Shown piece by piece: positions 1 through 11,024 of a stretch of 64,000 nt of DNA. Below the pieces are notes generated by a model. It searched no databases. It was not told where the DNA came from and saw nothing but the letters and a program-made list of their open reading frames with translations. Origin of the DNA: Escallonia rubra. Its lineage: Eukaryota > Streptophyta > Magnoliopsida > Escalloniales > Escalloniaceae. The position numbers were made by a program, and so were the translations under genes. Location: NCBI GenBank assembly GCA_033065855.1, contig JAVXUO010002345.1:248001-312000 (forward strand), written 5' to 3'. Position 1 is the first letter of the stretch. The number at the start of each line of letters is the position of its first letter.

Positions 1-960
1 AACTTTATAATGTCGTTCAGTTGACTTGTCAAATAATACTTATATACTTAGTAATCTCAATTACTCTTTGCGTCGCAAGATTGTTATTTATCAAGGAGAC
101 AATATGGGGCGCCATAAACCACCACCACCCTCCCCATATTGCGTCATCTTAATGTCCCTTGCCCAGTTCCGTCCCGTCCCATCCCATCTAGATCCAACGC
201 CACTTAACTCGATCAATTACAATACGAGTCAACTTTTTAGCTTCTAATTTATTTTGTTTTAAACTAGTCATATTTTTGGATGAGATTATTTTCATTATTC
301 TAGTTAGTAGAGGCAGCGGACAAAGGTGGCTGCTGGAGTTGGACGGCAGCAATGGTCGGTAGGGGACGGCTATCGGAGTTTGCCGTAGTGACTGTCGACG
401 ATTGCTACCGAAAATGGTGGACAGGCGGCGGCGGCAACTTGAATGGCCGTGTGTCTCAGACCAAGAAAATCTGAAATATGATTAGTGGAGAGGGAGAGAG
501 AGAGAGAGATGTAGGCTTAAGTTTTCAAAAATCTATTTGGGGTATTTTTTTTTATATATATAGAAGAGAGAATGGGTAAAACTCATATAGCCACAATTGA
601 TTTAGCTCCTCATTTGCTCAAAATATTTTTAGGAATTTTTTCAAATAAATACCATGTCGGCTGGGACAAGACAGGGCTTCAATTAGGACCAAAATTACCA
701 TCCTAGATATTATTTTGCTTACATTCTGTTGCCAACTAGCAGAATCACTATTATGAAAGTAAATTCGCTTGTTTATCAAAAATCCTTTCATTTCAACCAT
801 TATTGCCTCTTAACTTGACAAGCTAATGGTCAATACTGATATATGGGCTTATGTCAGTAACAAGGTTTATGATGAAGGATGAAAATAAATAAAAAAACGC
901 TTAAGATGAAGCATAAAGGGCATTTAATTGTAACATAATAAAAGAAAAAAATGGGTAGTG
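1..960. other. unassigned intergenic sequence
   Basis: No gene is supported here. The only long frame (26-247) is short, has no recognisable domain and reads through C/T-rich sequence. Positions 111-141 contain an imperfect palindrome (CAATATGGGG pairing with CCCCATATTG). Positions 310-460 are GC-rich with many CGG/GGC triplets. A (GA)n run lies at about 488-509. Confidence 0.5.
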
Positions 961-968
961 ATATTAGA

Positions 969-1440
969 CACTATAAAAAAAAAATTACCTGATGGGAGTC
1001 GCCTGTGTCGAGGGAGGTCACCGCCGGCGTCAAGGGAAGTCACCGCCATTGTCGAGGGAGGTCACCGCCGGGGTCGAGGGAAGTCACCGCCGGTGTCGAG
1101 GCTTTCGGTGGCGCCGAAGGTGGGGCAGGATGTGAGAACGGCGGTGGCACAATCGCCGGAAATGGTTTTGGGATTTTCGAAGAGAGAAGCAGTGAGAGAG
1201 AAAACCAGATCTGAGAGTTAAATAGACTTTTAGCGACGGAATAACTCCGTCGCTAAAAGTCCGTCAGTGAAGATCTATTTTTACCGACGTAGTTTTTAGC
1301 GACGGAATAAATCCGTCGCTTAAATAATATTTTACGACGGAGTTTTACTCACGGAGGTTTCCGTCGGTAAAACTCCTTTCAGCGACGGAATCTATTATGT
1401 CGCAAAAAATCCGTCGCAAAAGACGTATTTTCTTGTAGTG
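969..1440. mobile_element. short non-autonomous CACTA-like element
   Basis: The left end reads CACTATAAAAAAAAAATTAC and the right end, read inward, is CACTACAAGAAAATACGTC, the usual CACTA terminus. Positions 1228-1425 hold many copies of a short motif (GCGACGGA and its complement) in both orientations, like the subterminal transposase-binding repeats of En/Spm elements. There is no transposase. I could not find a matching 3-bp target duplication (AGA on the left, TCA on the right), so the left boundary is less certain than the right. Confidence 0.6.
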
Positions 1441-1855
1441 TCACTCACTCACTGCCTCACTCTTACGGCAGCCATGGCTGCCTCTAAACCCGTTTCACAG
1501 CCACTTTCTCTCTCTAAAGGCAGCCTTTCATGGCTGTGTTTCTTTCTAAAGGTGGCCCCTTCACGGCTGTGCTTTGGTGGAGCCACAAACATCGGTTGAC
1601 GGCAGCCATGATCCCTCTCCCCCTCTTTCTACAAACCCACATATACACACAGCCTTCTTACACTCACTGCCGTAGTGGGTCTTTTCTCTTTCCTAACCAA
1701 AACCAACATAAACAAGAACATCGAGCACACACAGCACTCACAAAGCGTAGCACCCACAGTCCACCCTTTTCACTCTCACCACGCTGCCACCATATTCCCA
1801 TGCCCACATATCAGCACCACTTCATTTGAGTTACGTATACATCTAACTACATATA
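1441..1855. other. C/T-rich low-complexity sequence
   Basis: CT- and CA-rich DNA with repeated words such as GGCAGCC/CATGGCTG. Overlapping short frames (1530-1829, 1675-1917) have low-complexity His/Ser/Pro composition and no domain. No gene is called. It ends at the target duplication of the Copia element. Confidence 0.4.
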
Positions 1856-3284
1856 TGTTAGCCCTATGGTTGGATAACCCAGGCTTACATCTTGTTTTGA
1901 TGATAACTACACATTGATTATGTTCTAATGTGTGCTTTGAGTATATTCTTAGTAGGTATATACATGCACACTCATGAAGACACATTTGAGAAGTTGGATA
2001 GATGGATTAAAGCCAAAGAATCTTAAAGTTATAGTGGACATGCTATAGAAGCTTCATCAAGTCCAATGTCGAAGAGCAACAAAGAATGCATCGGCTAAGT
2101 TACTATCGATTATAATTGATCTTTCTTATTATGTAACTAGTCTTGGTTTGATGCTTGGATTGATGACTATGACCTAAAAAGACCTTAGGACACCTTGTGC
2201 ATTGCATGTGAGTTCATAATCATTCACACAAGCGTGGTTCGTGAAAATGAGGGAACTTTGGAGCTGTCTCAGATTTTCTCAAAACTGTTTTTGGTGCTAA
2301 TATTTTTATATCTTAATAACACTTTTCATCAGATTTTCAACGCAAAAAACGGCACATCAATCCGATTTTTCTAGAGAAAGTTATGCCCAAAATAGGAAAG
2401 GGGGTTCCGTGAGGCAGCCGATAGGCAGTAGGGTAATACAGTCGACTGTGAATACAGTCGACTGCATTGGTCAAAATTCAGTTCCAACGGCTATTTTCGA
2501 GGACAAAACTCCAACGGCTATTTTCGAGGGATTACAGTCGACTGCATTGGGTTACAGTCGACTGCAATGGCAGTTTTGCCCACTTTATGCCTATAACGGC
2601 TATATTTGATCTCTTCTCTATATAAATGATTTGGGGCTTCATCATACACTATGGAAACCACATTCTAAGCCTTCATTCATTAGAGAAACATCAAGGCTCA
2701 TAGATTAAACTTTTCTCTCTTCATCTTCATGATTTTACATCATTAAAGAGAGCATCTTTGTGAGCAATTCTTTGATTGAGAGTGAGCATCCTTCAAGTCA
2801 TCAATTCTCTATTGCACTAGAGCTTCATTTGTACTCATTTCCTTTCAAAAGGGTTTCTTTGTACACATTTGATCTTTGTAAAAGGATTGTGATCAAGGCT
2901 TGGGTTTGTCAAGTCTTGGGTGAGCTTTGTGGATTCAAGGCTTGTGCTTGGTGTGGGGATATCACCAAGTGTTGTAAGGGTTTTGATCTTGACCCGAAAG
3001 AAGATTGTTGCTAGTGGATTCTAGTGCTCTTGCAAGGGACTTCCTTGAAGAGGTGGATGTAGGCTTGAGGGTATATCAAGCCGAACCATTTAAATCTCTT
3101 TGTCAAGTATCTCTAACTCAATCTCTTTACTTATTGCTCTTTAAGTGTTTGAGATTGTTTAGTTAGCATCTTTATTGAAGTATTACTTGGTTTGTTTGAG
3201 ATTTATGATTGTGCTTAGTTTAAACTCCCCATTAATTTTCAAAAACCCTATTCACCCCCCTCTAGGGTTGTTTTATTGGTTTCA
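1856..3284 (+). repeat. 5' LTR of gag-only Copia element
   Basis: This 1429-bp LTR starts TGTTAG and ends GGTTTCA. It holds four copies of the palindrome CAGTCGACTG (about 2448-2570) and a twice-repeated word CCAACGGCTATTTTCGAGG. A TATA-like CTCTATATAAATG (about 2614-2627) could be the promoter. The short frames inside it (2409-2609, 2760-3014, 3175-3357) recur in the 3' LTR and are not treated as genes. Confidence 0.92.
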
Positions 3285-3343
3285 AGTGGTATCAGAGCCT
3301 CGGCTCTTGATTTTTTGGTTAACACCTAGAGAGTTAAAAGATC

Positions 3344-5056
3344 ATGAGGTTTCCTAGTCTTGAGGGGAGTTTTATTACTAGACCTCCACTTTTTGATGGG
3401 TCTTCATATAGTATATGGAAAATTAAGATGCGAGTATTTTTTTTTTTTTTTGATTATGAAATGTGGGGAATTGTTGAAGATGGCCCTTATGTTCCAACCA
3501 AGAGGATTAGGAATAAGCTTGTGCCAAAGGAGAAATCCGAATTTAATGACTATGATAGAAATATGCTTTGCATGAATTCTAGAGCTAAGAATTGTCTTGT
3601 TTGTGCTCTAAACGCAAATGAACTCAATCGAGTTATTGCGTGTGATTCGGCTAAGAGTATGTGGGATACACTTCAAGTCACTCATGAAGGGACTTCTCTT
3701 CTAAGAGATTCAAAGATGAATTTATGGCATAGAGAATATGAATTGTTTCAAATATTTTTCGATGAATCTATTATGAAAATGAATTTTCGTTTCACTAAAA
3801 TTGTTAATACTTTGAAACAATTAGGAAAAGATTTCTCTAACGGTGATCTTGTGAGAAAGGTAATTAGGTCATTACCTAGAGAATGGAATGCAAAAATCAC
3901 CGCACTTCAAGAATCAAAGGATCTTAATACCTTCCCGTTGGATGAATTAATTTGCTCCTTGATGACCTATGAAATGCAACTTGAATCATCCTGGCAAAAA
4001 GTTCCAAAGAAGAAGAAGAAGTGCATTGCTCTTAAAGCTTCATCAATGATGGGTCAATCTTCAAGTGAAGAGGAAGAAGACTTGAATAACAAGGAAATAG
4101 ACATACTTGCGAAGGAATTCAATGAGTTTCTCAAAATTAAGAAAGTTGAAAACTCACACAAGAGCAAGAATGATTCAAGTGTAGAGATTACCTCATGGGA
4201 GAATAAGAAGAAGAAATGGTCAAGAAAGAAGCACTCTATAAAGACATCAATTAAAGCCAATATTTGGAGCGATAATGACTCAAGTGGATATGAATGTGGT
4301 GATTTCGATGATAGAGATTCAAATCTATGCTTCATGGCTCAAAAAGAAGATGAGGTAAATTCTTCATATAGTGATAGTGATAGCAATTTTTCCAATGATG
4401 ATATTTATGATGCTTACGCTCTTTTATATGAAGAATCCATGAAATTAGCCAAGAAAAATTGTGCTTTGAAAAAACAAGTGCGTGCGATTTCAAAAGAGCT
4501 AGATGACTTAAAAAGTGAAAATAATGAGTTGCATGTCAAGAATGAATGCATATCTAGCCACTTATATGTAAAGCATGTGAATAATGATTTGGTTGAATTA
4601 ATTGCTAACACTCCTAGCTCAAAACAAATCTCTTGCAAAACTTTGGCTCTAGAAAAACAAAATGAAGATTTAAAACTTGAGATTTGTGATTTGAAAAGAT
4701 GCCTTGAAAAATTTGTTGATGGTAAAAACAATTTGGATGTCATGCTTGGACACCAATGAGTTGGCCTAAACAAAGGCGGTGTTGGATTAGATCCCCTCAC
4801 CTTGCCTCCTAAAGTTTTTAAACAACAAGCTAGGTTAAATGTTCCTCCAAGACAACCAAAGAACTATTGCACACCATTTACACATTGTGGTTGGTGCAAC
4901 AAGAAAGGACATAGGACTAGTTATTGTCCTTGTAGAATTGTTTATGTTGGATGTGTAAAGAAAATGTGGGTTGTTAAAGAGTTTCTTAATGTTGCTAAGA
5001 CTAACACTCATGGACCCAAGAAAATGTGGGTACCAAAAGTTAGACCTAAATTGTAA
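3344..5056 (+). pseudogene. Copia Gag polyprotein interrupted by one in-frame TGA
   Basis: The reading frame is continuous from ATG 3344 to the stop at 5054-5056 except for a TGA at 4757-4759. The flanking text (LGHQ, stop, VGLNKGGVGLDP) is the usual Copia Gag sequence, so a sense codon was lost. The N-terminal part (about residues 8-60) has the RPPLFDG...YSIWK...DYEMW pattern of the DUF4219/Gag N-terminus. Residues 60-230 are the UBN2 Gag domain (MWDTLQVTHEGT; LRSLP-like RSLPREWN; SLMTYEM). A Lys/Glu-rich region and a coiled-coil-like segment (about 360-460) follow. Downstream of the TGA is a CX2CX4HX4C zinc knuckle (CGWCNKKGHRTSYC). The frame ends at GPKKMWVPK, where pol would normally start, but pol is absent. 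A T15 run (about 3439-3453) encodes a Phe tract and could slip. Confidence 0.85.
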
Positions 5057-6121
5057 TTGTAGGTTGTTCAAGGTAAAGGCAAATAGCAACAAGGAGAAGG
5101 CTCCAAGAAAATTTTAAAAAGGAGGAGCAAAAAGCTAAATCTTAAGGGGGAGTAAGCATTCCGAGATTGGACATGCTACTTCAAATGAGGAGAGCCTCGA
5201 AGCTTGTCAAAGAAAATGGACTTCAAGAATGATCACTCATGAGCTCAATTCATTGATAATTCACCAAAAAAGGTAAAACTTAATGATCTTCTCAACATTG
5301 TGCTATGTGCTAAACTTACATGTTATCAAGTATGCTTAAATTGTCAAATCTATAAATAGCTTGCTTGTTGAGAATTAATGTGAACCTTGCCGATGAATGG
5401 TCCTCTTGCATTTATATTGAAAATATTGATTGTTGATGACCATTATTCGCTTTGTGAAAATTCCATGTTGAAATTATGTCATCTTAATGCTTCATAATGC
5501 CATTCATACACACACCCCTTTTGGTAATGCCAAAAAAGAAATATGCTCGGCTAGACATTTGGTTGTGTTTGTTTGATAGTGTTAGCATGTATTGATTAAG
5601 AGGGAGAATAAATTATGATAGAATATGCATATGGTAACTTGATAGGATGAGCTTACATGCTTGAATCACATACTATCTTGTTACTCTTGAAAAATGCATG
5701 AAGTAGATGAGATTATTGAGCTACTTTGAATATCTTTCTTTGGATCATGAAGGAACTCTTGATGTCATCAGTATGAGTTCATGAGTTATATGCATTTCAT
5801 GCCATTATTTTACTTATAACTATCTCTTCACAGACGTATATACTTGTCTTATTGTTGATGACAAAGGGAGAGAAATAATCTTGATTTAAATGTTATGTGA
5901 TTGTGTGTTTTTTGAGATAACATTAGAGGAAGAACATATATTGTGTTAGTCAGGGGAAGCTAGCTATAAGCTTAATTGCTGTATGAGATAAATTGACATA
6001 TCTTGCGTATACGAGCAATGATTGAGTGTTTTATGTGAGATTGTTGTGCTTAATTGACTATCATATGATACATCTTACCCTATATAGAATCAATGTTTGT
6101 CATCATAAAAAAGGGGCAGAT
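5057..6121 (+). other. non-coding tail of the gag-only Copia element, with purine tract
   Basis: About 1.06 kb of AT-rich sequence lies between the Gag stop and the 3' LTR. It has no open frame of useful length and no protease, integrase or RT motif. It ends with the polypurine tract (about 6107-6120) immediately before the LTR. Confidence 0.75.
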
Positions 6122-7564
6122 TGTTAGCCCTATGGTTGGATAACCTAGGCTTACATCTTGTTTTGATGATAACTACACATTGATTATGTTCTAATGTGTG
6201 CTTTGGGTGTATTCTTAGTAGGTATATACATGCACACTCATGAAGACACATTTGAGAATTTGGATAGATGGATTAAAGCCAAAGAAGCTTAAAGTTATAG
6301 TGGACATGATATAGAAGCTTCGTCAAGTCCAATGTCGAAGAGCAACAAAGAATGCATCGGCTAAGTTACTATCGATTATAATTGATCTTTCCTATTATGT
6401 AAATAGTCTTGGTTTGATGCTTGGATTGATGACTATGACCTAAAACGATCACATGACACATTGTGCGTTGCATGTAAGTTCATAATCATTCACACCCTCT
6501 TGAAAATGAGTGAACTTTAGAACTTTCTCAGATTTTCTCAACACTGTTTTTTGTTCTAATCTTTTCATATCTTGATAAAACTTTTCATTAGCTTTCCAAC
6601 AAAAAAAAATGGCACCTCAATCCAATTTTTCTAGAGAAAGTTATGCCCACAATAGGAAAGGGGGTTCCGTGAGGCAGCCGATAGGCAGTAGGGTAATACA
6701 GTCGACTGTGAATACAGTCGACTGCATTCCAATGCAGTCGACTGCATTGGTCAAAATTCAGTTCCAACGGCTATTTTCGAGGACAAAACTCCAACGGCTA
6801 TTTTCGAGGGAATACAGTCGACTGCATTGGGTTACAGTCGACTGCAATGGCAGTTTTGCCCACTTTATGCCTATAACGGCTATATTTGATCTCTTCTCTA
6901 TATAAATGATTTGGGGCTTCATCATACACTATGGAAACCACATTCTAAGCCTTCATTCATTAGAGAAACATCAAGGCTCATAGATTAAACTTTTCTCTCT
7001 TCATCTTCATGATTTTACATCATTAAAGAGAGCATCTTTGTGAGCAATTCTTTGATTGAGAGTGAGCATCCTTCAAGTCATCAATTCTCTATTGCACTAG
7101 AGCTTCATTTGTACTCATTTCCTTTCAAAAGGGTTTCTTTGTACACATTTGATCTTTGTAAAAGGATTGTGATCAAGGCTTGGGTTTGTCAAGTCTTGCG
7201 TGAGCTTTGTGGATTCAAGGCTTGTGCTTGGTGTGGGGATATCACCAAGTGTTGTAAGGGTTTTGATCTTGACCCGGAAGAAGATTGTTGCTAGTGGATT
7301 CTAGTGCTCTTGCAAGGGACTTCCTTGAAGAGGTGGATGTAGGCTTGAGGGTATATCAAGCTGAATCATTTAAATCTCCTTGTCAAGTATCTCTAACTCA
7401 ATCTCTTTACTTATTGCTCTTTAATTGTTTGAGATTTTTTAGTTAGCATCTTCATTGAAGTATTACTTGGTTTGTTTGAGATTTATGATTGTGCTTAGTT
7501 TAAGTTCCCCATTATATTTCAAAAACCCTATTCACCCCCCTCTAGGGTTGTTTTATTGGTTTCA
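6122..7564 (+). repeat. 3' LTR of gag-only Copia element
   Basis: A 1443-bp LTR matching 1856-3284 along its whole length. It carries five rather than four copies of the CAGTCGACTG palindrome because of a 20-bp unit insertion at about 6728-6747. It is followed directly by the target duplication ATATA (7565-7569). Confidence 0.92.
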
Positions 7565-7584
7565 ATATATATGTATAACAGTAA

Positions 7585-7586
<2 letters not shown>

Positions 7587-7628
<42 letters not shown>

Positions 7629-7754
7629 GACAACTTACCGGAATCGAATTCCGATCGCCGGAATTTGCTTGATCTCTCTGTCTTTCTCTCGAAATGGTTC
7701 TGGCAGCCTAAATGATCGCGCTAGCAACTTAATAGCGCTATCAACGAATCAGCT

Positions 7755-7796
<42 letters not shown>
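7587..7796. repeat. two (AT)20 tracts flanking 130 bp
   Basis: Two AT dinucleotide runs of about 40 bp each (7587-7626 and 7757-7796) bracket a unique 130-bp segment. That segment begins CGGACAACTTACCGG and contains the small palindrome CGGAATCGAATTCCG. No gene is visible. Confidence 0.85.
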
Positions 7797-7799
<3 letters not shown>

Positions 7800-8196
7800 A
7801 GAAGAAACCCTCGTTAGAAGATAAAAGAACCCTACACACCATTTGTCGCTAAAACTTCCAACCTAATACTTATAAAAGAAATATGGTCCATACAAAAAAT
7901 ATTTTCAATACGTGATGTGTTAGGAAAAATTATAAGTGGTTGCTATGCCACCCCGTTGGAGAATTCGTCGCTAATAAGTAAATTGTTACTAAAGAAGTTT
8001 AGTTGCGGCCTAAAAATATACCAAAGCTTAAATTAAATGCATTGCTAAAATATAAGTCGTCATTAAATAATAAAATATATATGTTGTCGTTAAAAATTTT
8101 ATATCGACGTTAAGAAAGTATAATATGTCCCTAATTTATACCTATTTAGTTTATGAAGAGCAATTTAGGGTTTTGGGGTATTACATTCTCCCCAAC

Positions 8197-8711
8197 TTAT
8201 AAAAAACAAATTCCGTTCTCGAATTTATGCACCTGTAGCATGGTCTCCTCTAGTTCCCATGTAGCTTCCTCAGTAGTATGATTCTTCCACAGTACCTTTA
8301 CTAGCGGTATCACCTTAGTCCTCAGTACTTGTTCATGACGGTCTAATATTTCTACTGGTACCTCTTCGTAACTTAAATCTGTCTGAATATTCTCGGGACT
8401 ATGCTGTAATACGTGAGTCGGATCATGCACATATTTCCTTAGCACCGACACATGGAACACATTGTGAACATCCGACAGGTTCGTTGACAATGCCAGACGA
8501 TACGCCACCGGTCCAATCCTCTCGAGAATCTCATATATGGACCAATATACCTAGGGCTGAGCTTGTCCTTCTTCTTGAAATGCGTAACTCCCTTCCAACG
8601 CGATATTCTCATAAATACTCGGTCACCAACCTCGAATTCTAGATCTCGTGTACTCTTCGAAGCATACATGCGCTCTTTATCCTGTGCCGCCCTCATGCGT
8701 GTCCAGATCAA
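8197..8711 (-). pseudogene. Ty3 integrase C-terminus and chromodomain-like tail, frameshifted
   Basis: Two overlapping minus frames encode the end of a Ty3 polyprotein. The upstream one (8711-8439) has the integrase C-terminal signature YASKSTRDLEFEVGDRVFMR...KLSPRYIGPY. The downstream one (8508-8197) continues with LSDVHNVFHVSVLRKY and ends with VLRTKVIPLVKVLWKNH...EATWELEE, which resembles the chromodomain-like tail of Ty3 chromoviruses. The frame change between them, at about 8450-8510, is a frameshift. Confidence 0.8.
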
Positions 8712-8942
8712 ATAAACTTTTTCACAGGTTATCTGGACTAGCTCTGGGTCTATGAGTCGACGCTCTCTAACTTCATCCTAGTACAATGGAGTTTTGCACC
8801 TCCGACCATATAAGGCCTTGAAAGGCGCCATCTAGATATTGGTCTGATAACTATTGTTATATGCAAACCCGACTAACGGCAAATGGTGATCCCAACTACC
8901 CGAAAAGTATATCACACAAGCTCTCAACTTGTCCTCCAAAGT

Positions 8943-9419
8943 CTAAATGGTCCTCTTTGACTGACCATCCGTCCGTGGGTGGAACGCAATACTAAATCTC
9001 AAATCAGTCCCCATAGCCTTCTGAAAGCTCTCCCAGAACCTCGAAGTGAAACGTGGATCCCTATCCGACACAATTGAAACCGGTATGCCGTGTAGTCTCA
9101 CAACGGTATCTGCATATAGCTGAGCCAATTTTTGTATAGTAAAATTTGCTCGAATAGGCAAATAGTGTGCCAATTTAATGAGCCTATCCACCTTTACCCA
9201 AATCATATCATAACCCCGGGCTGTCTTAGGTAAACCTCCCACGAAGTCTGTAGTGACGTGCTCCCATTTCCATTCTGGAATCTCTAATGACTCTAACATC
9301 CGTGCTGGCTTCTGGTGTTCGGCTTTTATCTGTTGACAAACCAAACATCGAGACACAAACTCTGCTATATCCTTTTTCATTCCCAACCACCAAAAATGTT
9401 CTCTAATGTCATGGTACAT
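8943..9419 (-). pseudogene. Ty3 integrase core with catalytic Glu replaced by Lys
   Basis: The frame begins in the HHCC zinc-binding region (the CLVCQQIKAEHQKP segment gives the two cysteines). It runs through the catalytic core: TTDFVGGLP holds the first Asp, IVSDRDPRFTSRFW holds the second, and HPRTDGQSKRTI occupies the position where the family has the catalytic Glu (QSERT). Here that residue is Lys, which would inactivate the DDE centre. The paired His residues of the zinc finger lie upstream, outside this frame. Confidence 0.88.
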
Positions 9420-9551
9420 TTTAGTACTTCATGGGTGTATTAAAAAATGCGAACTATGTGCCTCTGATAATAAAACTCGCCTCAGCTCATCATCATTGGG
9501 GATACACAACCGACGGCCAAAACGTAACACTCCTTCTGGGTCAACCTCGAA

Positions 9552-10241
9552 TTATGTTTGTTTCTCATTTCCATTACCTCCAATGATCTTGGAAAATTCA
9601 GGGTCCTTTGCCTGTGCCTCTTTAATTCTGCTAATCAATGTTGGTTGAACTTGCATGGCTGCTAACATTGCACTATACCCCGGGCATCTGACCTCCAAAT
9701 CCAATTGTCGCATCTCCTCCAACGACTTAGGCTTTCTCGTAATCAATGTAGCTAGGTTCCCTGTACTCTTCTTGCTAAGGGCATCTGCCACTACATTGAC
9801 CTTACCCGGGTGGTAGTGGATGGAACAATCATAATCCTTCAGAAATTCCAACCATCTACGTTGCCTCGTATTAAGCTCCTTCTGCATAAATATATACTTG
9901 AGGCTTTTGTGATATATGTAGATTTCACAAGTCTCTCCATACAGGTAATGTCTCCATAGCTTTAAGGCGAAGATCACTGCTGCCATTTCTAGGTCATGAG
10001 TCATATAGTTTTGCTCATGAGTTTTCAATTGCCTCGATGCATAGGCAATAACCTTCCTGTGTTGCATCAATACACACCCAAGCCCTCTCATAGAGGCATC
10101 ACTATAAATTACAAATCCTCCTGAACCTGATGGCAATGTCAATACTGGTGTCGTTACTAATATTTGCTTCAACTCCTGGAAGCTAGACTCACACTCATCA
10201 GTCCAAAAAAATTGCACATTTTTACGTGTCAAATGAGTCAA
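9552..10241 (-). pseudogene. Ty3 RT C-terminus and RNase H
   Basis: The frame encodes the thumb/connection of a Ty3 reverse transcriptase followed by RNase H. Motifs are [68 protein letters not shown] and [13 protein letters not shown]. The usual TDHKSLKY motif reads YIYHKSLKY here, so one conserved acidic residue is lost. The polymerase YXDD motif lies upstream and is not present, in line with the internal deletion. Confidence 0.88.
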
Positions 10242-10326
10242 TGGTCCTGCAATCTTCTATAAACCATCCACAAATCGTTTGTAATAACCTGCTAGACCCA
10301 GAAAACTACGCACCTCATTTACCATG

Positions 10327-10557
10327 CTAGGTCTTTACCATTCTGTCACTGTCATGATCTTTTCCAGGTCTACCGAAATACCTTCCTTTGATACCACGTG
10401 TCCAAGAAAACCAACCTTGCAGCCAAAATTCACACTTCGAGAATTTTGCGTATAATTTATGGTTTCTCAGACGTTGTAACACAAGCCTCAAATGTTCCCT
10501 ATGCTCCCTCGCTCTGTGCACCTTTATTACCCTTGTTCTGTACTGGCCGACCTCCAA
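10327..10557 (-). pseudogene. short RT fragment
   Basis: The frame contains [28 protein letters not shown], the segment that follows the YVDD motif in Ty3 reverse transcriptases. It then drifts out of frame. Its upstream side joins Gag sequence directly, marking the deletion that removed protease and the RT palm. Confidence 0.75.
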
Positions 10558-11024
10558 AACTCTGTCCAGATCTGGATCCCTGATTTGAGGCAGATCTGAA
10601 TCCCCTGGTTCTGTCCCGTCCTCTGACTGTGAGCACCCCGACGTGGTGCAAAAGAAAGCTGCTGACGCTTGTCAAGCTCTGTGGATCTACCCTCATGTCT
10701 GTCTCTTTTCTGGCCACCTTGGCGCTGCTCAAACCTTTTCTTGTTGTCTAACCTAGACTGTTCTAATGCACGCGCCAGATCCACACATTCCATATAGCTC
10801 GACAACCGAGCCGAGATCACTCCATCCCTCAAGCCTGGCCTAAGGCCCCACTCAAATTTCTGACACCTGTCGGTATCAGTCGGTAGCATCCTATCTGTAA
10901 ATCTAGCCAATCGTGAAAACCTCATCTCATACTCATCCACTGTCTCCCTGTTCGCCTAAGTTATGTTGGCAAACTCCCTCAACATCTGCTCACGGTAGCT
11001 AGCAGAGAAATATTGTTTATTAAA
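10527..11024 (-). pseudogene. Ty3 Gag fragment
   Basis: The minus frame 10940-10527 reads DEYEMRFSRLARF, then WGLRPGLRDGVISARLSSYMECVDLARALEQ, a retrotrans_gag pattern, and then a basic Gln/Arg-rich tail. Beyond a stop at about 10958 the same frame continues upstream as QYFSASYREQMLREFANI to about 11020, where similarity ends abruptly. No zinc knuckle remains. Confidence 0.78.

Larger units (their letters stand above)
1856..7564 (+). mobile_element. complete gag-only (TR-GAG-like) Copia retrotransposon
   Basis: Two LTRs begin TGTTAGCCCTATGG and end TTATTGGTTTCA, and are flanked by a perfect 5-bp duplication ATATA (1851-1855 and 7565-7569). A tRNA-Met-type primer binding site (TGGTATCAGAGCC, 3287-3299) follows the 5' LTR after AG. 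A purine tract (AAAAAAGGGGCAGA, about 6107-6120) precedes the 3' LTR. The 2.84 kb interior encodes only a Copia Gag with a zinc knuckle; no protease, integrase, RT or RNase H is visible. This structure fits the published class of terminal-repeat elements with a GAG domain, which need enzymes from an autonomous partner. The LTRs have diverged at scattered sites plus one 20-bp unit, so the insertion is not very recent. Confidence 0.9.

Noticed and set aside
969..1440. Exact boundaries with a 3-bp target duplication
   Set aside because: The 3-bp flanks (AGA and TCA) do not match, so I do not claim a proven insertion footprint for this element.
2440..2575. CRISPR-like regularly spaced repeats
   Set aside because: The repeats are perfect palindromes inside a plant LTR, occur in both LTRs, and have irregular spacers that are themselves repeated. 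This is not a CRISPR array.
2760..3014. Small Cys-containing 84-codon frame (also 7040-7294) as a secreted peptide gene
   Set aside because: It lies in the LTRs of the Copia element, its copy in the LTR fragment at 12.6 kb is broken, and it shows no signal-peptide-like start.
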